NCBI RefSeq assembly: GCF_042651565.1
Contig: NZ_JBHSDF010000003.1
Strand: one strand, 5' to 3'
Length of the DNA stretch: 64,000 nt
Origin: Salinispirillum marinum
GTDB taxonomy: Bacteria > Pseudomonadota > Gammaproteobacteria > Pseudomonadales > Natronospirillaceae
The notes below the pieces were generated by a model, which made no database searches, was not told the origin of the DNA, and saw only the letters and a list, made by a program, of their open reading frames with translations. Positions 53,198-61,159 of the stretch are shown one piece after another. How positions within the stretch are numbered: the first letter of the stretch is position 1; each line of letters starts with the position of its first letter. The translations under genes were made by a program, and so were the position numbers.

Positions 53198-53514
53198 TGG
53201 GCCAGTTTGCGCTCTATTTGAACAACGACAACGGCAGCAAAAAGACTTACCCATATTTCGTGGATGTGCAAAACAACTTATTAAGCGATTTGAATTCTAG
53301 GCTGGTTATTCCGTTAACACCCGCAAAAAAAGTAAACGAAAAAGTGGCTAAGAAACTTTGCCCAACAGTCTGCATTGATGGAGAAGCGTTTATTCTCGTA
53401 ACCAACCAAATGACCACTGTCCCTATATCCATTCTCACGTCAGAAATCGATTCTCTGGAACACTACCGTCAGCAAATAATTGACGCGATAGATATGTTGA
53501 TTACTGGAATTTAA
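53197..53514 (+). CDS. ccdB: CcdB-type gyrase-poison toxin
   Basis: CcdB traps gyrase on cleaved DNA. The 105-residue product has the fold-defining YPYFVDVQNNLL, SRLVIPLTP, LCPTVCIDGEAFILVT and MTTVPISIL. It ends IDMLITGI, where F-plasmid CcdB ends with the gyrase-contacting W-G-I; here the Trp is Thr while Gly-Ile remain. I recall the Aliivibrio-type CcdB having a similar end, so activity is still likely. Confidence 0.88.
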   Translation: MGQFALYLNNDNGSKKTYPYFVDVQNNLLSDLNSRLVIPLTPAKKVNEKVAKKLCPTVCIDGEAFILVTNQMTTVPISILTSEIDSLEHYRQQIIDAIDMLITGI

Positions 53515-53794
53515 TATTACCATCATGCAGCAGCATCAAAGGACAGAGTCATTGATTTCGGTTAATTATAAAAACAGCCATCCCGATAATTACCACGTTG
53601 AGCCCAGATAGAAAATAGCCAACCGCATCAAAGGCTTTGCCTGAGAATCCTCTATGGGGCCTAATCTACAAGAAGTGTAAAATTAATGATTCTGACCCTC
53701 TTGATTTTTTTAGCTCGAAACCTGAAAAACACAACTCAACATTGCTACGCCATGCACTTTTAACGTGGTTATTGTCCACCTCAGTGGTGTATTA
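53515..53794. other. AT-rich spacer with a possible coding remnant
   Basis: No gene with a ribosome site is seen. On the minus strand (about 53560-53660) a start-less frame of ~37 residues encodes AFDAVGYFLSGLNVVIIG, which looks like a membrane helix and ends in a stop. It may be the tail of a decayed membrane-protein gene. A TTG-start frame at 53637 on the plus strand is not convincing. Confidence 0.35.
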
Positions 53795-54568
53795 CTATGA
53801 GATGTCTAGATTGGGGTTATCTTCCATTATTTTCTTACGTAAAAAATCGTCCGACACTTTATCAAAAAGGTTCTGAGCTTCACCGAACATTTTTGCCCTG
53901 TAAAGAATATTGACCATTTGATGAGTCGCTGCGCCCTTATAGAACTCATCAGTAATATCATTCAAATATTCTTTGGCTCGCTCTATACGTTCAATAATTC
54001 TGATTTTATTGTATTCGTCATCAATATCATCTGTTAAAAATTCCAAGGATTTGCAAATAATTAACACCTTCTGGACTAATTTAGCCTCTATATTATTTCG
54101 CTCCTCCGTTAAATCTTGGTCGTTATAATTCCTAAGCTTACATACTGTACCTTCTGCAAAATCATCGATTAAGTTAGGGTCAATGCTATGTGCAAAATCA
54201 ACCAGATAAGAACCCATCTTAGCCAACTCAGCTACATCAATATCCTCAAGCGGTATGTACAGCGGGTTAGGGTCTAATTCAATTTTCCCTGCCCGGGTAT
54301 ATGCACCATAAATTTCAAGATGATTATCTACTCTCGAAATATACACTTTATCGATAGCAGATAAATATGGCCATTCCTTAGAACGACCCTTTGAAACTCG
54401 ATCATACATTATCCCAGGAAAAAAATTGAATTCAGCGTCTTTATCTAAACTTGAAAGCCTCGTAACCTCGCTTTCAAACTTAGACTTTTCAACAGACATG
54501 AAAAAGCGGTAAACAGCATAGCAACCAAAAACGAAACAAGAAGTTGCTGTTATTATGTAGTATCCCAT
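53795..54568 (-). CDS. Membrane-anchored protein of unknown function
   Basis: The 257-residue protein has one N-terminal membrane helix (YYIITATSCFVFGCYAVYRFF) and a long acidic, mostly helical cytoplasmic part (LTEERNNIEAKLVQKVLIIC, IIERIERAKEYLNDITDEFY). Base composition is clearly AT-richer than the flanking core genes. No family is recognised. It is on the same strand as the next orphan gene. Confidence 0.65.
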   Translation of the reverse strand: MGYYIITATSCFVFGCYAVYRFFMSVEKSKFESEVTRLSSLDKDAEFNFFPGIMYDRVSKGRSKEWPYLSAIDKVYISRVDNHLEIYGAYTRAGKIELDPNPLYIPLEDIDVAELAKMGSYLVDFAHSIDPNLIDDFAEGTVCKLRNYNDQDLTEERNNIEAKLVQKVLIICKSLEFLTDDIDDEYNKIRIIERIERAKEYLNDITDEFYKGAATHQMVNILYRAKMFGEAQNLFDKVSDDFLRKKIMEDNPNLDIS

Positions 54569-54673
54569 TAGCTCTCATTGTCTCCCGATCTCATCATGCC
54601 GCAAACGATAGCGATTTAAAGTGGCTTACAGCGAAGCGGAAAACCGCTTTAAACCGTCTGGCTGCATTGCATT

Positions 54674-55462
54674 TTATGTGTAGTTGAAGCTTTGAAATAT
54701 GTCTTTTTTAAAGTCAATGTCTGAATGAGTGAAATCATACTTTTCATCATCTGGAATATTATCAGGGAATTTGAGCCGGAAGAATCCACCAATGCTTGGC
54801 TCGAAACCATCGCCTAGGCCTCCCGGATTTATGGATAATCCCATGCCTGCAGGAGAAAAGTCATTATCTAGAAATTGTGAAGCTAATAGCGCTGAAAGAC
54901 CAGTAACAGCATCAATTAGGTTTTCGAAATTGGCCTTGGCAAAATTTAAATGGCGATCATGCTTGGTTTGGTTGTAAGCCGTGTACCAAGCTAGAGAGCC
55001 TGAAGAAGCCCAAGAGGAAAACGGAGCCCTTACCCCCAATGAGCCAAGCCAGTTAGGTACTTTTATTTCGTATTGGGATAGATAGTGGCTTTGTTCTATT
55101 TTTTTATAATCACCCAGATTCCAATTTCCACTGCTCACATACCCATTTTCCCTAAGTATTGCAGAGCAGTTCGCTTCTATTTCTACACACGTTCTTAGCA
55201 GAAGCTCGTGAATTCTGTGAGAGTGCGCGGCAAGATTCGTGTCCGATGGCTCTATATAGTCGAAGAGTTCCAAAACATCTTTCTGGATCAATAAAAAGGC
55301 CCGCACAAAATTTTCGGGGGAGTCCGCATAATTTTGATGTAATACATACATCCACTTACCTGAATCGAAGTATGTATTATCTGAAAAGATCCTAGCGGTT
55401 CTTCGATAAGGTGCACTTACTCCCACGAACTCTCCTTTTGAAATACCCAACTTGAAAAACAT
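54674..55462 (-). CDS. Orphan protein with possible HEPN-like C-terminal half
   Basis: The 262-residue soluble protein has a helical middle (HSHRIHELLLRTCVEIEANC) and the segment WYTAYNQTKHDRHLNF, then ANFENLIDAVTGLSALLASQ. The NxxKHDR block resembles helical proteins of the broad HEPN kind, but the R-x4-6-H catalytic motif is not clear. The C-terminal 70 residues are Gly/Pro/Asp-rich. It lies in AT-rich accessory DNA. Function unknown. Confidence 0.6.
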   Translation of the reverse strand: MFFKLGISKGEFVGVSAPYRRTARIFSDNTYFDSGKWMYVLHQNYADSPENFVRAFLLIQKDVLELFDYIEPSDTNLAAHSHRIHELLLRTCVEIEANCSAILRENGYVSSGNWNLGDYKKIEQSHYLSQYEIKVPNWLGSLGVRAPFSSWASSGSLAWYTAYNQTKHDRHLNFAKANFENLIDAVTGLSALLASQFLDNDFSPAGMGLSINPGGLGDGFEPSIGGFFRLKFPDNIPDDEKYDFTHSDIDFKKDIFQSFNYT

Positions 55463-55697
55463 CCGTTAACACATTGATCTGCTTGCATTTTCATGGCAGA
55501 ACGCCCTTAACTTGGCCGATCAAAGGTTTCATCGTACGCATAAACATGGAGAACCAAATCCTAATACGTTGTTTTTCATCAACTTTCCGAAAATCTGTCC
55601 AAAAAAAACGCGCATTTCATTTAAGTCAGCTTACCAGAAAAACGTGCATATGCACGCGAAAAGCTATTATTAGTATTAGGGTAGTGCCCAGTTTAGG
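55463..55697. other. AT-rich gene-free spacer
   Basis: No gene is supported. The stretch contains a perfect 14-bp palindrome, CGTGCATATGCACG, at 55643-55656, which could be a protein-binding site. It may be the right edge of the accessory island; no matching direct repeat was found at the left edge. Confidence 0.5.
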
Positions 55698-55779
55698 CGA
55701 TGGGCGTAGGGGTATGCCTCAAGGCGCGCCTTCCGGCCTGCCGTGAAGCGCCGGAGGCATGCGCCGAAAGCCCATACCG
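55698..55779 (-). repeat. REP-like dispersed repeat family A, copy 2
   Basis: This is the inverted second copy of the element at 214-292. In its own orientation it again lies shortly 3' of a gene (spoVR). The inner stem reads CTTC/GAAG in place of CTCC/GGAG, a paired change that keeps the fold. GGGTCGG/CCGACCC at 55790-55808 forms a further hairpin next to it. Confidence 0.75.
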
Positions 55780-55850
55780 GCGCATGACGGGTCGGTCGTG
55801 CCCGACCCCTACGGCAGCCTTGCCAAGGTCGAAAATTACGGTGACAGGGG

Positions 55851-57398
55851 TCACAAATAAGCGTCAGGCTCGTCGCCTTCCGACTCATGGAAAATCCCTT
55901 CTTCGGTGCAGTGGTACTGCGCCGCGAGTTCACCGTCATCCAGTGACAGCAGGTGAACGTCAAACCCCCACAAACGCCGCAAGTGTTTTAATACTTCGTC
56001 TGCATCGTTACTTAATGGCCGGTTATTTTGTCGGATATGATGCAAAGTAATGGAGCGGTCGCCTTCTACGTCAACCTGCACCACTTGCAAATTGGGTTCG
56101 CGCGAACTCAAGTTATATTGCTCAGCCAACATCTGCCTCACCTTGCGGTAACCCCGTTCGTCATGAATCGCAGCGACTTCGTATTCTGCGGCGGCCTCTT
56201 TGTCTTCAATGGCGAATAAACGGAATTCCCGCATCAGGCGAGGAGACAAAAATTGCTGAATGAAGCTTTCGTCTTTAAAGTTTTGCATGGCGAAATGCAG
56301 AGTTTTCAGCCAATCACTGCCCGCGATGTCGGGGAACCAGGCGCGGTCTTCGTCCGTCGGGTTTTCGCAGATGCGACGAATGTCCCGAAACATAGCAAAC
56401 CCGAGGGCATAGGGGTTTATGCCCGAGTAATAGCGGGCATCAAACGGTGGCTGGTACACCACTTTGGCATGGCTGTCCAAGAACTCCATGATGAACCCGT
56501 CGGTCACTTTGCCACGATCATATAGGGTGTTCAGTAAGGTGTAATGCCAAAACGTGGCCCAGCCTTCGTTCATGACCTGTGTTTGGCGCTGCGGGTAAAA
56601 ATACTGCGCCATTTTGCGCACAATGCGCACCAGCTCGCGCTGCCAACTGGGCATAATGGGGGCATTCTTTTCGATGAAATACAGTAGGTTTTCCTGCGGC
56701 TCAGAAGGAAAACGTCGCACATTGGCTTTCTTTTTTTTGTCCTCCGGGGCGGGTATGGTGCGCCACAATAAGTTCAGTTGTGTTTGCAGATACGCTTCGC
56801 GCTCCGCTTGCCGGTCGGCTTCTTCGGCAGCAGAAATAGGCGATGGGCGTTTGTAGCGGTCCACGCCATAGTTTTGGATGGCATGACAACTGTCTAATAC
56901 TTGCTCAACGGCCTCCACCCCGTACTTTTGCTCACAACGGGTCACGTATTCGCGCGCGAATACCAAGTAATCGATAATGGCCGAGGCATCTGTCCAGGTA
57001 CGAAACAAGTAATTGTTTTTAAAGAACGAGTTGTGGCCATAGCAGGCGTGTGCAATCACCAAGGCCTGCATGGTCATGGTGTTTTCTTCCATCAAGTAAG
57101 CAATGCAGGGATTGGAGTTGATGACGATTTCATAGGCCAAGCCCATTTGCCCCCGCTCATAACCTTGCTGCGTTTGCAAAAACTGTTTGCCGTATGACCA
57201 ATGATGATAGCCCAGCGGCATACCGACCGAGCTGTAGGCGTCCATCATTTGTTCGGAACTGATGACTTCTATTTGGTTAGGATAGGTATCCAAACCAAAC
57301 TCTTTCGCCACCGCCGCAATTTCGCGGTCATAATCCCGGATCAGATCAAACGTCCAATCCGAACCTTCTGATATGGGTTTTCGTGCCGCTGTCGTCAT
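55851..57398 (-). CDS. SpoVR family protein (YcgB-like)
   Basis: The 515-residue SpoVR/YcgB family protein has the typical AKEFGLDTYPNQIEVISSEQMMDAY, YGHNSFFKNNYLF and QVMNEGWATFWHY (a metallo-like HxxxE-poor motif). In gammaproteobacteria it occurs with prkA and yeaH in the stationary-phase/nitrogen-stress cluster; its biochemical role is unresolved. Its start overlaps the yeaH stop by four bases. Confidence 0.94.
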   Translation of the reverse strand: MTTAARKPISEGSDWTFDLIRDYDREIAAVAKEFGLDTYPNQIEVISSEQMMDAYSSVGMPLGYHHWSYGKQFLQTQQGYERGQMGLAYEIVINSNPCIAYLMEENTMTMQALVIAHACYGHNSFFKNNYLFRTWTDASAIIDYLVFAREYVTRCEQKYGVEAVEQVLDSCHAIQNYGVDRYKRPSPISAAEEADRQAEREAYLQTQLNLLWRTIPAPEDKKKKANVRRFPSEPQENLLYFIEKNAPIMPSWQRELVRIVRKMAQYFYPQRQTQVMNEGWATFWHYTLLNTLYDRGKVTDGFIMEFLDSHAKVVYQPPFDARYYSGINPYALGFAMFRDIRRICENPTDEDRAWFPDIAGSDWLKTLHFAMQNFKDESFIQQFLSPRLMREFRLFAIEDKEAAAEYEVAAIHDERGYRKVRQMLAEQYNLSSREPNLQVVQVDVEGDRSITLHHIRQNNRPLSNDADEVLKHLRRLWGFDVHLLSLDDGELAAQYHCTEEGIFHESEGDEPDAYL

Positions 57399-58672
57399 GC
57401 GTTTTTCCTCTGAAACAACTCGCGGAAGACGGGATAAATGTCGGCTCGCTCCAGAATATGGGCCATCGCAAAATGGTCGGGGAATTGCGCTTTTACATCT
57501 TCATAGGCATACCAGAGATCCTGATGATCGCGCGGGCTGATCTCAATGTACGAATAATACTGCACCTTCGGCATGATGCTGTTGAGCAACAGTTCCCGAC
57601 ACGCCGGGGAATCGTCACCCCAGTTGTCACCATCGGAGGCTTGAGCGGCAAAGATGTTCCAAGATGATGCGGGATAACGCTTCTGCACAATGTCATTCAT
57701 CATCTGTAAGGCCGACGATACAATGGTGCCTCCCGTTTCTCGGCTGTAGAAAAATTCTTGTTCATCCACTTCTTTGGCGCTCGTGTGGTGTCGAATAAAC
57801 ACCACTTCTATCTTCTGATAATTGCGGCGCAGAAAGAGGTACAACAGTAAGAAGAAGCGCTTGGCGATGTCTTTGGTGCCTTGGGTCATCGAACCGGAGA
57901 CGTCCATCAAACAAAACATCACGGCGGCACTGGAGGGTATGGGGTGCATTTCATGACGGTTGTAGCGCAGGTCAAAATCGTCAATAAAGGGCAATTTTTT
58001 TAATCTGGCGAGCAAGGTGGCCTTTTCTTCTTCCAGGGCTGTACGCTTGGCTTTTGCATCCGCCGAGCGGCCGCTGATTTCTGCTAACTCGGATTCTATC
58101 GCTTTTATGCGTTTACGTTTTTTTCCGCCAAGGGCGATGCGGCGGGCATGGGCATTGCGCAGTGAGCGGACAACATTGATGTTGGTGGGGATACCTTCGC
58201 TGGAAAAACCGGCGCGGTGGCGTTCAAATTCTTGGGATTTTTTGAGGTCTTTGCGCACCATGTTGGGCAGTTCGAGGTCGTCGAACAAAAATTCAAGGAA
58301 TTCGTCCTGACTGATGTAGAAGGTAAACTCATCCAACCCTTCGCCATCCGGGCTGGCTTGTCCGCTGCCACTGCCCTGCCCTTGGCCACCTTGAGGCTTG
58401 CGAATTCGGTCCCCTGTGGAGAATTCTTTGTTGCCGGGATGCACAACCGAACGATCGCCGCCTTGGCCGTGACCAATCACGGGTTCATGCAGGTCTTTAC
58501 TGGGGATAGTGATGCTTTCCCCTTTTTCCATATCAGTAATGGAGCGTTTGTTGACAGCTTGATTGACGGCTTCTTTTACGTGCTTGCGATAGCGTTCCAG
58601 AAAGCGACGGCGATTCACCGCACTTTTGTTTTTGCCATTCAGTCGTCGATCAATCACATAGCTGTTAATCAT
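57395..58672 (-). CDS. yeaH: YeaH/YhbH family protein (DUF444, VWA-like)
   Basis: The 425-residue protein (E. coli YeaH 427) starts MINSYVIDRRLNGKNKSAVN. It has a basic N-terminus and a C-terminal von Willebrand A-like fold with the MIDAS motif FCLMDVSGSM. GAGG lies five bases before the chosen start at 58672; the frame to 58750 runs into a repeat. It is the middle gene of prkA-yeaH-spoVR. Confidence 0.94.
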   Translation of the reverse strand: MINSYVIDRRLNGKNKSAVNRRRFLERYRKHVKEAVNQAVNKRSITDMEKGESITIPSKDLHEPVIGHGQGGDRSVVHPGNKEFSTGDRIRKPQGGQGQGSGSGQASPDGEGLDEFTFYISQDEFLEFLFDDLELPNMVRKDLKKSQEFERHRAGFSSEGIPTNINVVRSLRNAHARRIALGGKKRKRIKAIESELAEISGRSADAKAKRTALEEEKATLLARLKKLPFIDDFDLRYNRHEMHPIPSSAAVMFCLMDVSGSMTQGTKDIAKRFFLLLYLFLRRNYQKIEVVFIRHHTSAKEVDEQEFFYSRETGGTIVSSALQMMNDIVQKRYPASSWNIFAAQASDGDNWGDDSPACRELLLNSIMPKVQYYSYIEISPRDHQDLWYAYEDVKAQFPDHFAMAHILERADIYPVFRELFQRKNA

Positions 58673-58745
58673 ACTGACCTCTTTTTTAGTTGAACCCAGG
58701 GCGGGAGCGTCATAAGTAGCTTTTTTGTCCCGTAACCCTAGATCG

Positions 58746-58803
58746 GACACGCCGTAAACCCATCCATGGGGGCTCTCTGCCGACGTCCTGTCGGCAGAAG
58801 GTC
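58746..58803 (-). repeat. Family B repeat, inverted copy upstream of yeaH
   Basis: The 58-bp element is the reverse complement of 58956-59013 with five mismatches; 33 bp (58771-58803) are perfect. It contains the hairpin CTGCCGAC/GTCGGCAG with the AGGAC loop on the minus strand. It lies 74 bases before the yeaH start. Confidence 0.85.
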
Positions 58804-58925
58804 CTTATCTAGGACTACGGAACACAAGCTACCTTGATCACTCTCGATCAGGATTCCTGTATTTCGTCTGCCACTTCAATGGTGAACTGATCGCTTTCCA
58901 TGGCTAATGCCGACCTTTGAAGTAA

Positions 58926-59044
58926 GGCCATACGGGGAGTTATAGGCCTTCGCAAGACCTTCTGCCGACAGGACGTCGGCAGAGAGCCTCCAAGGACGGA
59001 TTCACGGCGTGTCTGAGAAGGCCTATAACTCCCCCGTAATGGCC
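58926..59044. repeat. Nested inverted repeat enclosing a family B copy
   Basis: An outer pair (58926-58950 and 59018-59044) matches over ~25 bp, interrupted by two single-base insertions. It encloses a family B repeat (58956-59013) with its own perfect hairpin CTGCCGAC-AGGAC-GTCGGCAG. RNA from either strand would fold into a ~119-nt branched structure. With the copy at 58746 it fills most of the 407-base gap between prkA and yeaH; no gene is seen in that gap. Confidence 0.85.
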
Positions 59045-59079
59045 GGAAACGAAGCCGCCGAATCAAGCCAGATAAACGA

Positions 59080-61002
59080 TCATTGATACTTCCGAACGCG
59101 TAAATACCATTCGGACAGCAGGCGAACTTGTTTCTCCGTGTAGCCTCGGTCGACCATGCGGTCGACGAAATCTTTGTGTTTTTTCTGATCCTCTTTCGAT
59201 GATTTGGGGTTGAACGAAATCACGGGTAAAAGGTCTTCCGTGTTCGAGAACATCTTCTTCTCGATGACCGCACGCAGCTTCTCGTAACTCTGCCAACTAG
59301 GGTTGTTGCCGTTGTTGTTCGCCCGCGCCCGCAATACGAAATTCACAATTTCATTGCGGAAATCTTTCGGGTTACTGATGCCTGCGGGTTTTTCTATTTT
59401 CTCCAGCTCCTCGTTCAGAGCCACCCTATCCAGCATCTCCCCGGTTTCGGGGTCACGATATTCTTGGTCTTGAATCCAGAAATCGGCATAGGTCACGTAG
59501 CGGTCAAAAATGTTTTGCCCGTATTCCGCATAGGATTCCAAATAGGCCGTTTGAATTTCTTTGCCAATAAAGTCCACATATTGCGGTGCTAAAAATTCTT
59601 TGATGAAGGTGATATAGCGATCGTGTGTTTCTTGCGGAAACTGCGCCTGTTCGATCTGGTTTTCCAGTACGTACAGCAAGTGTACAGGGTTCGCCGCTAC
59701 TTCGGCGGCGTCGAAGTTGAAGACTTTTGACAGAATTTTGAACGCAAAACGCGTGGACAGGCCATTCATGCCTTCGTCCACCCCGGCGGCGTCTTTATAC
59801 TCCTGAATGGACTTTGCTTTCGGGTCGGTATCTTTCAAGCTCTCGCCATCGTAGATACGCATTTTGCTGAAGATACTGGAGTTATCCGGCTCTTTAATAC
59901 GCGACAACACACTGAACTGGGCCAGCATTTTCAAGGTGTCCGGCGCGCAGGGTGCGGCTCGCAAAGACGAGTTTTCTAGCAGTTTTTTGTAGATGTTGAT
60001 TTCTTCGCTCACGCGCACGCAGTAGGGTACTTTGACAATGTAAATGCGATCGAGGAAGGCTTCATTGTTGCGGTTGTTGCGAAACGCCTGCCATTCACTT
60101 TCGTTTGAGTGGGCCATGATGGTGCCATTGAAGGGTATGGCCGACATGCCTTCAGTGGCGTTGTAGTTGCCTTCTTGTGTAGCGGTCAACAAAGGGTGCA
60201 GCACCTTCAAGGGCGCTTTGAACATCTCCACGAACTCCATCAAGCCTTGGTTGGCTTTGCAGAGTGCACCGGAGAAACTGTAGGCATCCGGGTCGTTTTG
60301 CGCGAAGTCTTCCAGTTGTCGAATGTCGACCTTACCCACCAGGGCGGAAATATCCTGGTTGTTTTCATCGCCCGGTTCGGTTTTGGCGATGGCAATTTGG
60401 TCCACAATGGACGGATAAAGCTTCACCACGCGGAACTTGGAAATGTCGCCGCCATATTCGTGCAGCCGTTTGATGGCCCACGGTGACATGATGCCTTTTA
60501 CATAACGCAACGGAATACCATAGCGCTCCTGCAGGATGTCACCATCTTCCAAGGGGTCAAACAAATTCAGTGGGCTTTCGTAAACTGGCGAGCCTTTAAT
60601 GGCGTAGAAAGGGATTTTTTGAATAAGCAGCTTCAGTTGTTCAGCTAAGGACGACTTACCGCCACCCACGGGGCCAAGCAGATAGAGGATTTGCTTGCGC
60701 TCCTCCAAACCTTGCGCGGCATGTTTGAAGTAACTGACCACCTGTTCGATGGGTTCTTCCATGCCATAAAAATCTTTAAACGCCGGATAACGCTTGATAA
60801 CTTTGTTGGAGAATATCCGGCTGAGTTGCGGGTTTTTTGCCGTGTCTATCACCTCCGGCTCGCCAATGGCGGCCAGCATGCGCTCGGGTGCCGAGGCATA
60901 CGCCGAAGGGTCGGACTTGCACAGCTCAAGGTACTCCTCGAGTGAAAACTCTTCCTGCTTTTTGGCTTCGTAGCGGTCTTTGAAATGGTGAAAAATATCC
61001 AT
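59080..61002 (-). CDS. yeaG: PrkA-type serine protein kinase (YeaG)
   Basis: The 640-residue AAA+/PrkA kinase is close to E. coli YeaG throughout. Examples are Walker A LLGPVGGGKSSLAEQ, KTEPGDENNQDISALVGKVD, HPLLTATQEGNYN and the C-terminal RKxxLL-like QVRLLSEWYLRVRK. In enterobacteria YeaG acts in nitrogen starvation and stationary phase. ATG 61002 gives the E. coli length with GGGGG nine bases upstream; ATG 61008 is a close alternative. Confidence 0.96.
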   Translation of the reverse strand: MDIFHHFKDRYEAKKQEEFSLEEYLELCKSDPSAYASAPERMLAAIGEPEVIDTAKNPQLSRIFSNKVIKRYPAFKDFYGMEEPIEQVVSYFKHAAQGLEERKQILYLLGPVGGGKSSLAEQLKLLIQKIPFYAIKGSPVYESPLNLFDPLEDGDILQERYGIPLRYVKGIMSPWAIKRLHEYGGDISKFRVVKLYPSIVDQIAIAKTEPGDENNQDISALVGKVDIRQLEDFAQNDPDAYSFSGALCKANQGLMEFVEMFKAPLKVLHPLLTATQEGNYNATEGMSAIPFNGTIMAHSNESEWQAFRNNRNNEAFLDRIYIVKVPYCVRVSEEINIYKKLLENSSLRAAPCAPDTLKMLAQFSVLSRIKEPDNSSIFSKMRIYDGESLKDTDPKAKSIQEYKDAAGVDEGMNGLSTRFAFKILSKVFNFDAAEVAANPVHLLYVLENQIEQAQFPQETHDRYITFIKEFLAPQYVDFIGKEIQTAYLESYAEYGQNIFDRYVTYADFWIQDQEYRDPETGEMLDRVALNEELEKIEKPAGISNPKDFRNEIVNFVLRARANNNGNNPSWQSYEKLRAVIEKKMFSNTEDLLPVISFNPKSSKEDQKKHKDFVDRMVDRGYTEKQVRLLSEWYLRVRKYQ

Positions 61003-61159
61003 AAACATGCCCCCTGAGTTAGCCTGATCGTTACCACTGGTGTGTAACGTGGATTTTCCCTATACGCCAGCGGAACGTTTTTGTCTCTACTTTGAGTGTA
61101 GTTCAAGGACGCGCAAAACAAAGGGTAAAGCACAGATTTACTCAAACTTTGTGCACCTG

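Noticed and set aside
53637..53876. A 79-codon TTG-start frame on the plus strand
   Set aside because: It has no good ribosome site, and its last third overlaps the 257-residue orphan gene on the other strand.
52050..55700. Integron cassette array
   Set aside because: Gene orientations are mixed and I could not find attC-like pairs of core sites with an internal dyad; no integrase is present.
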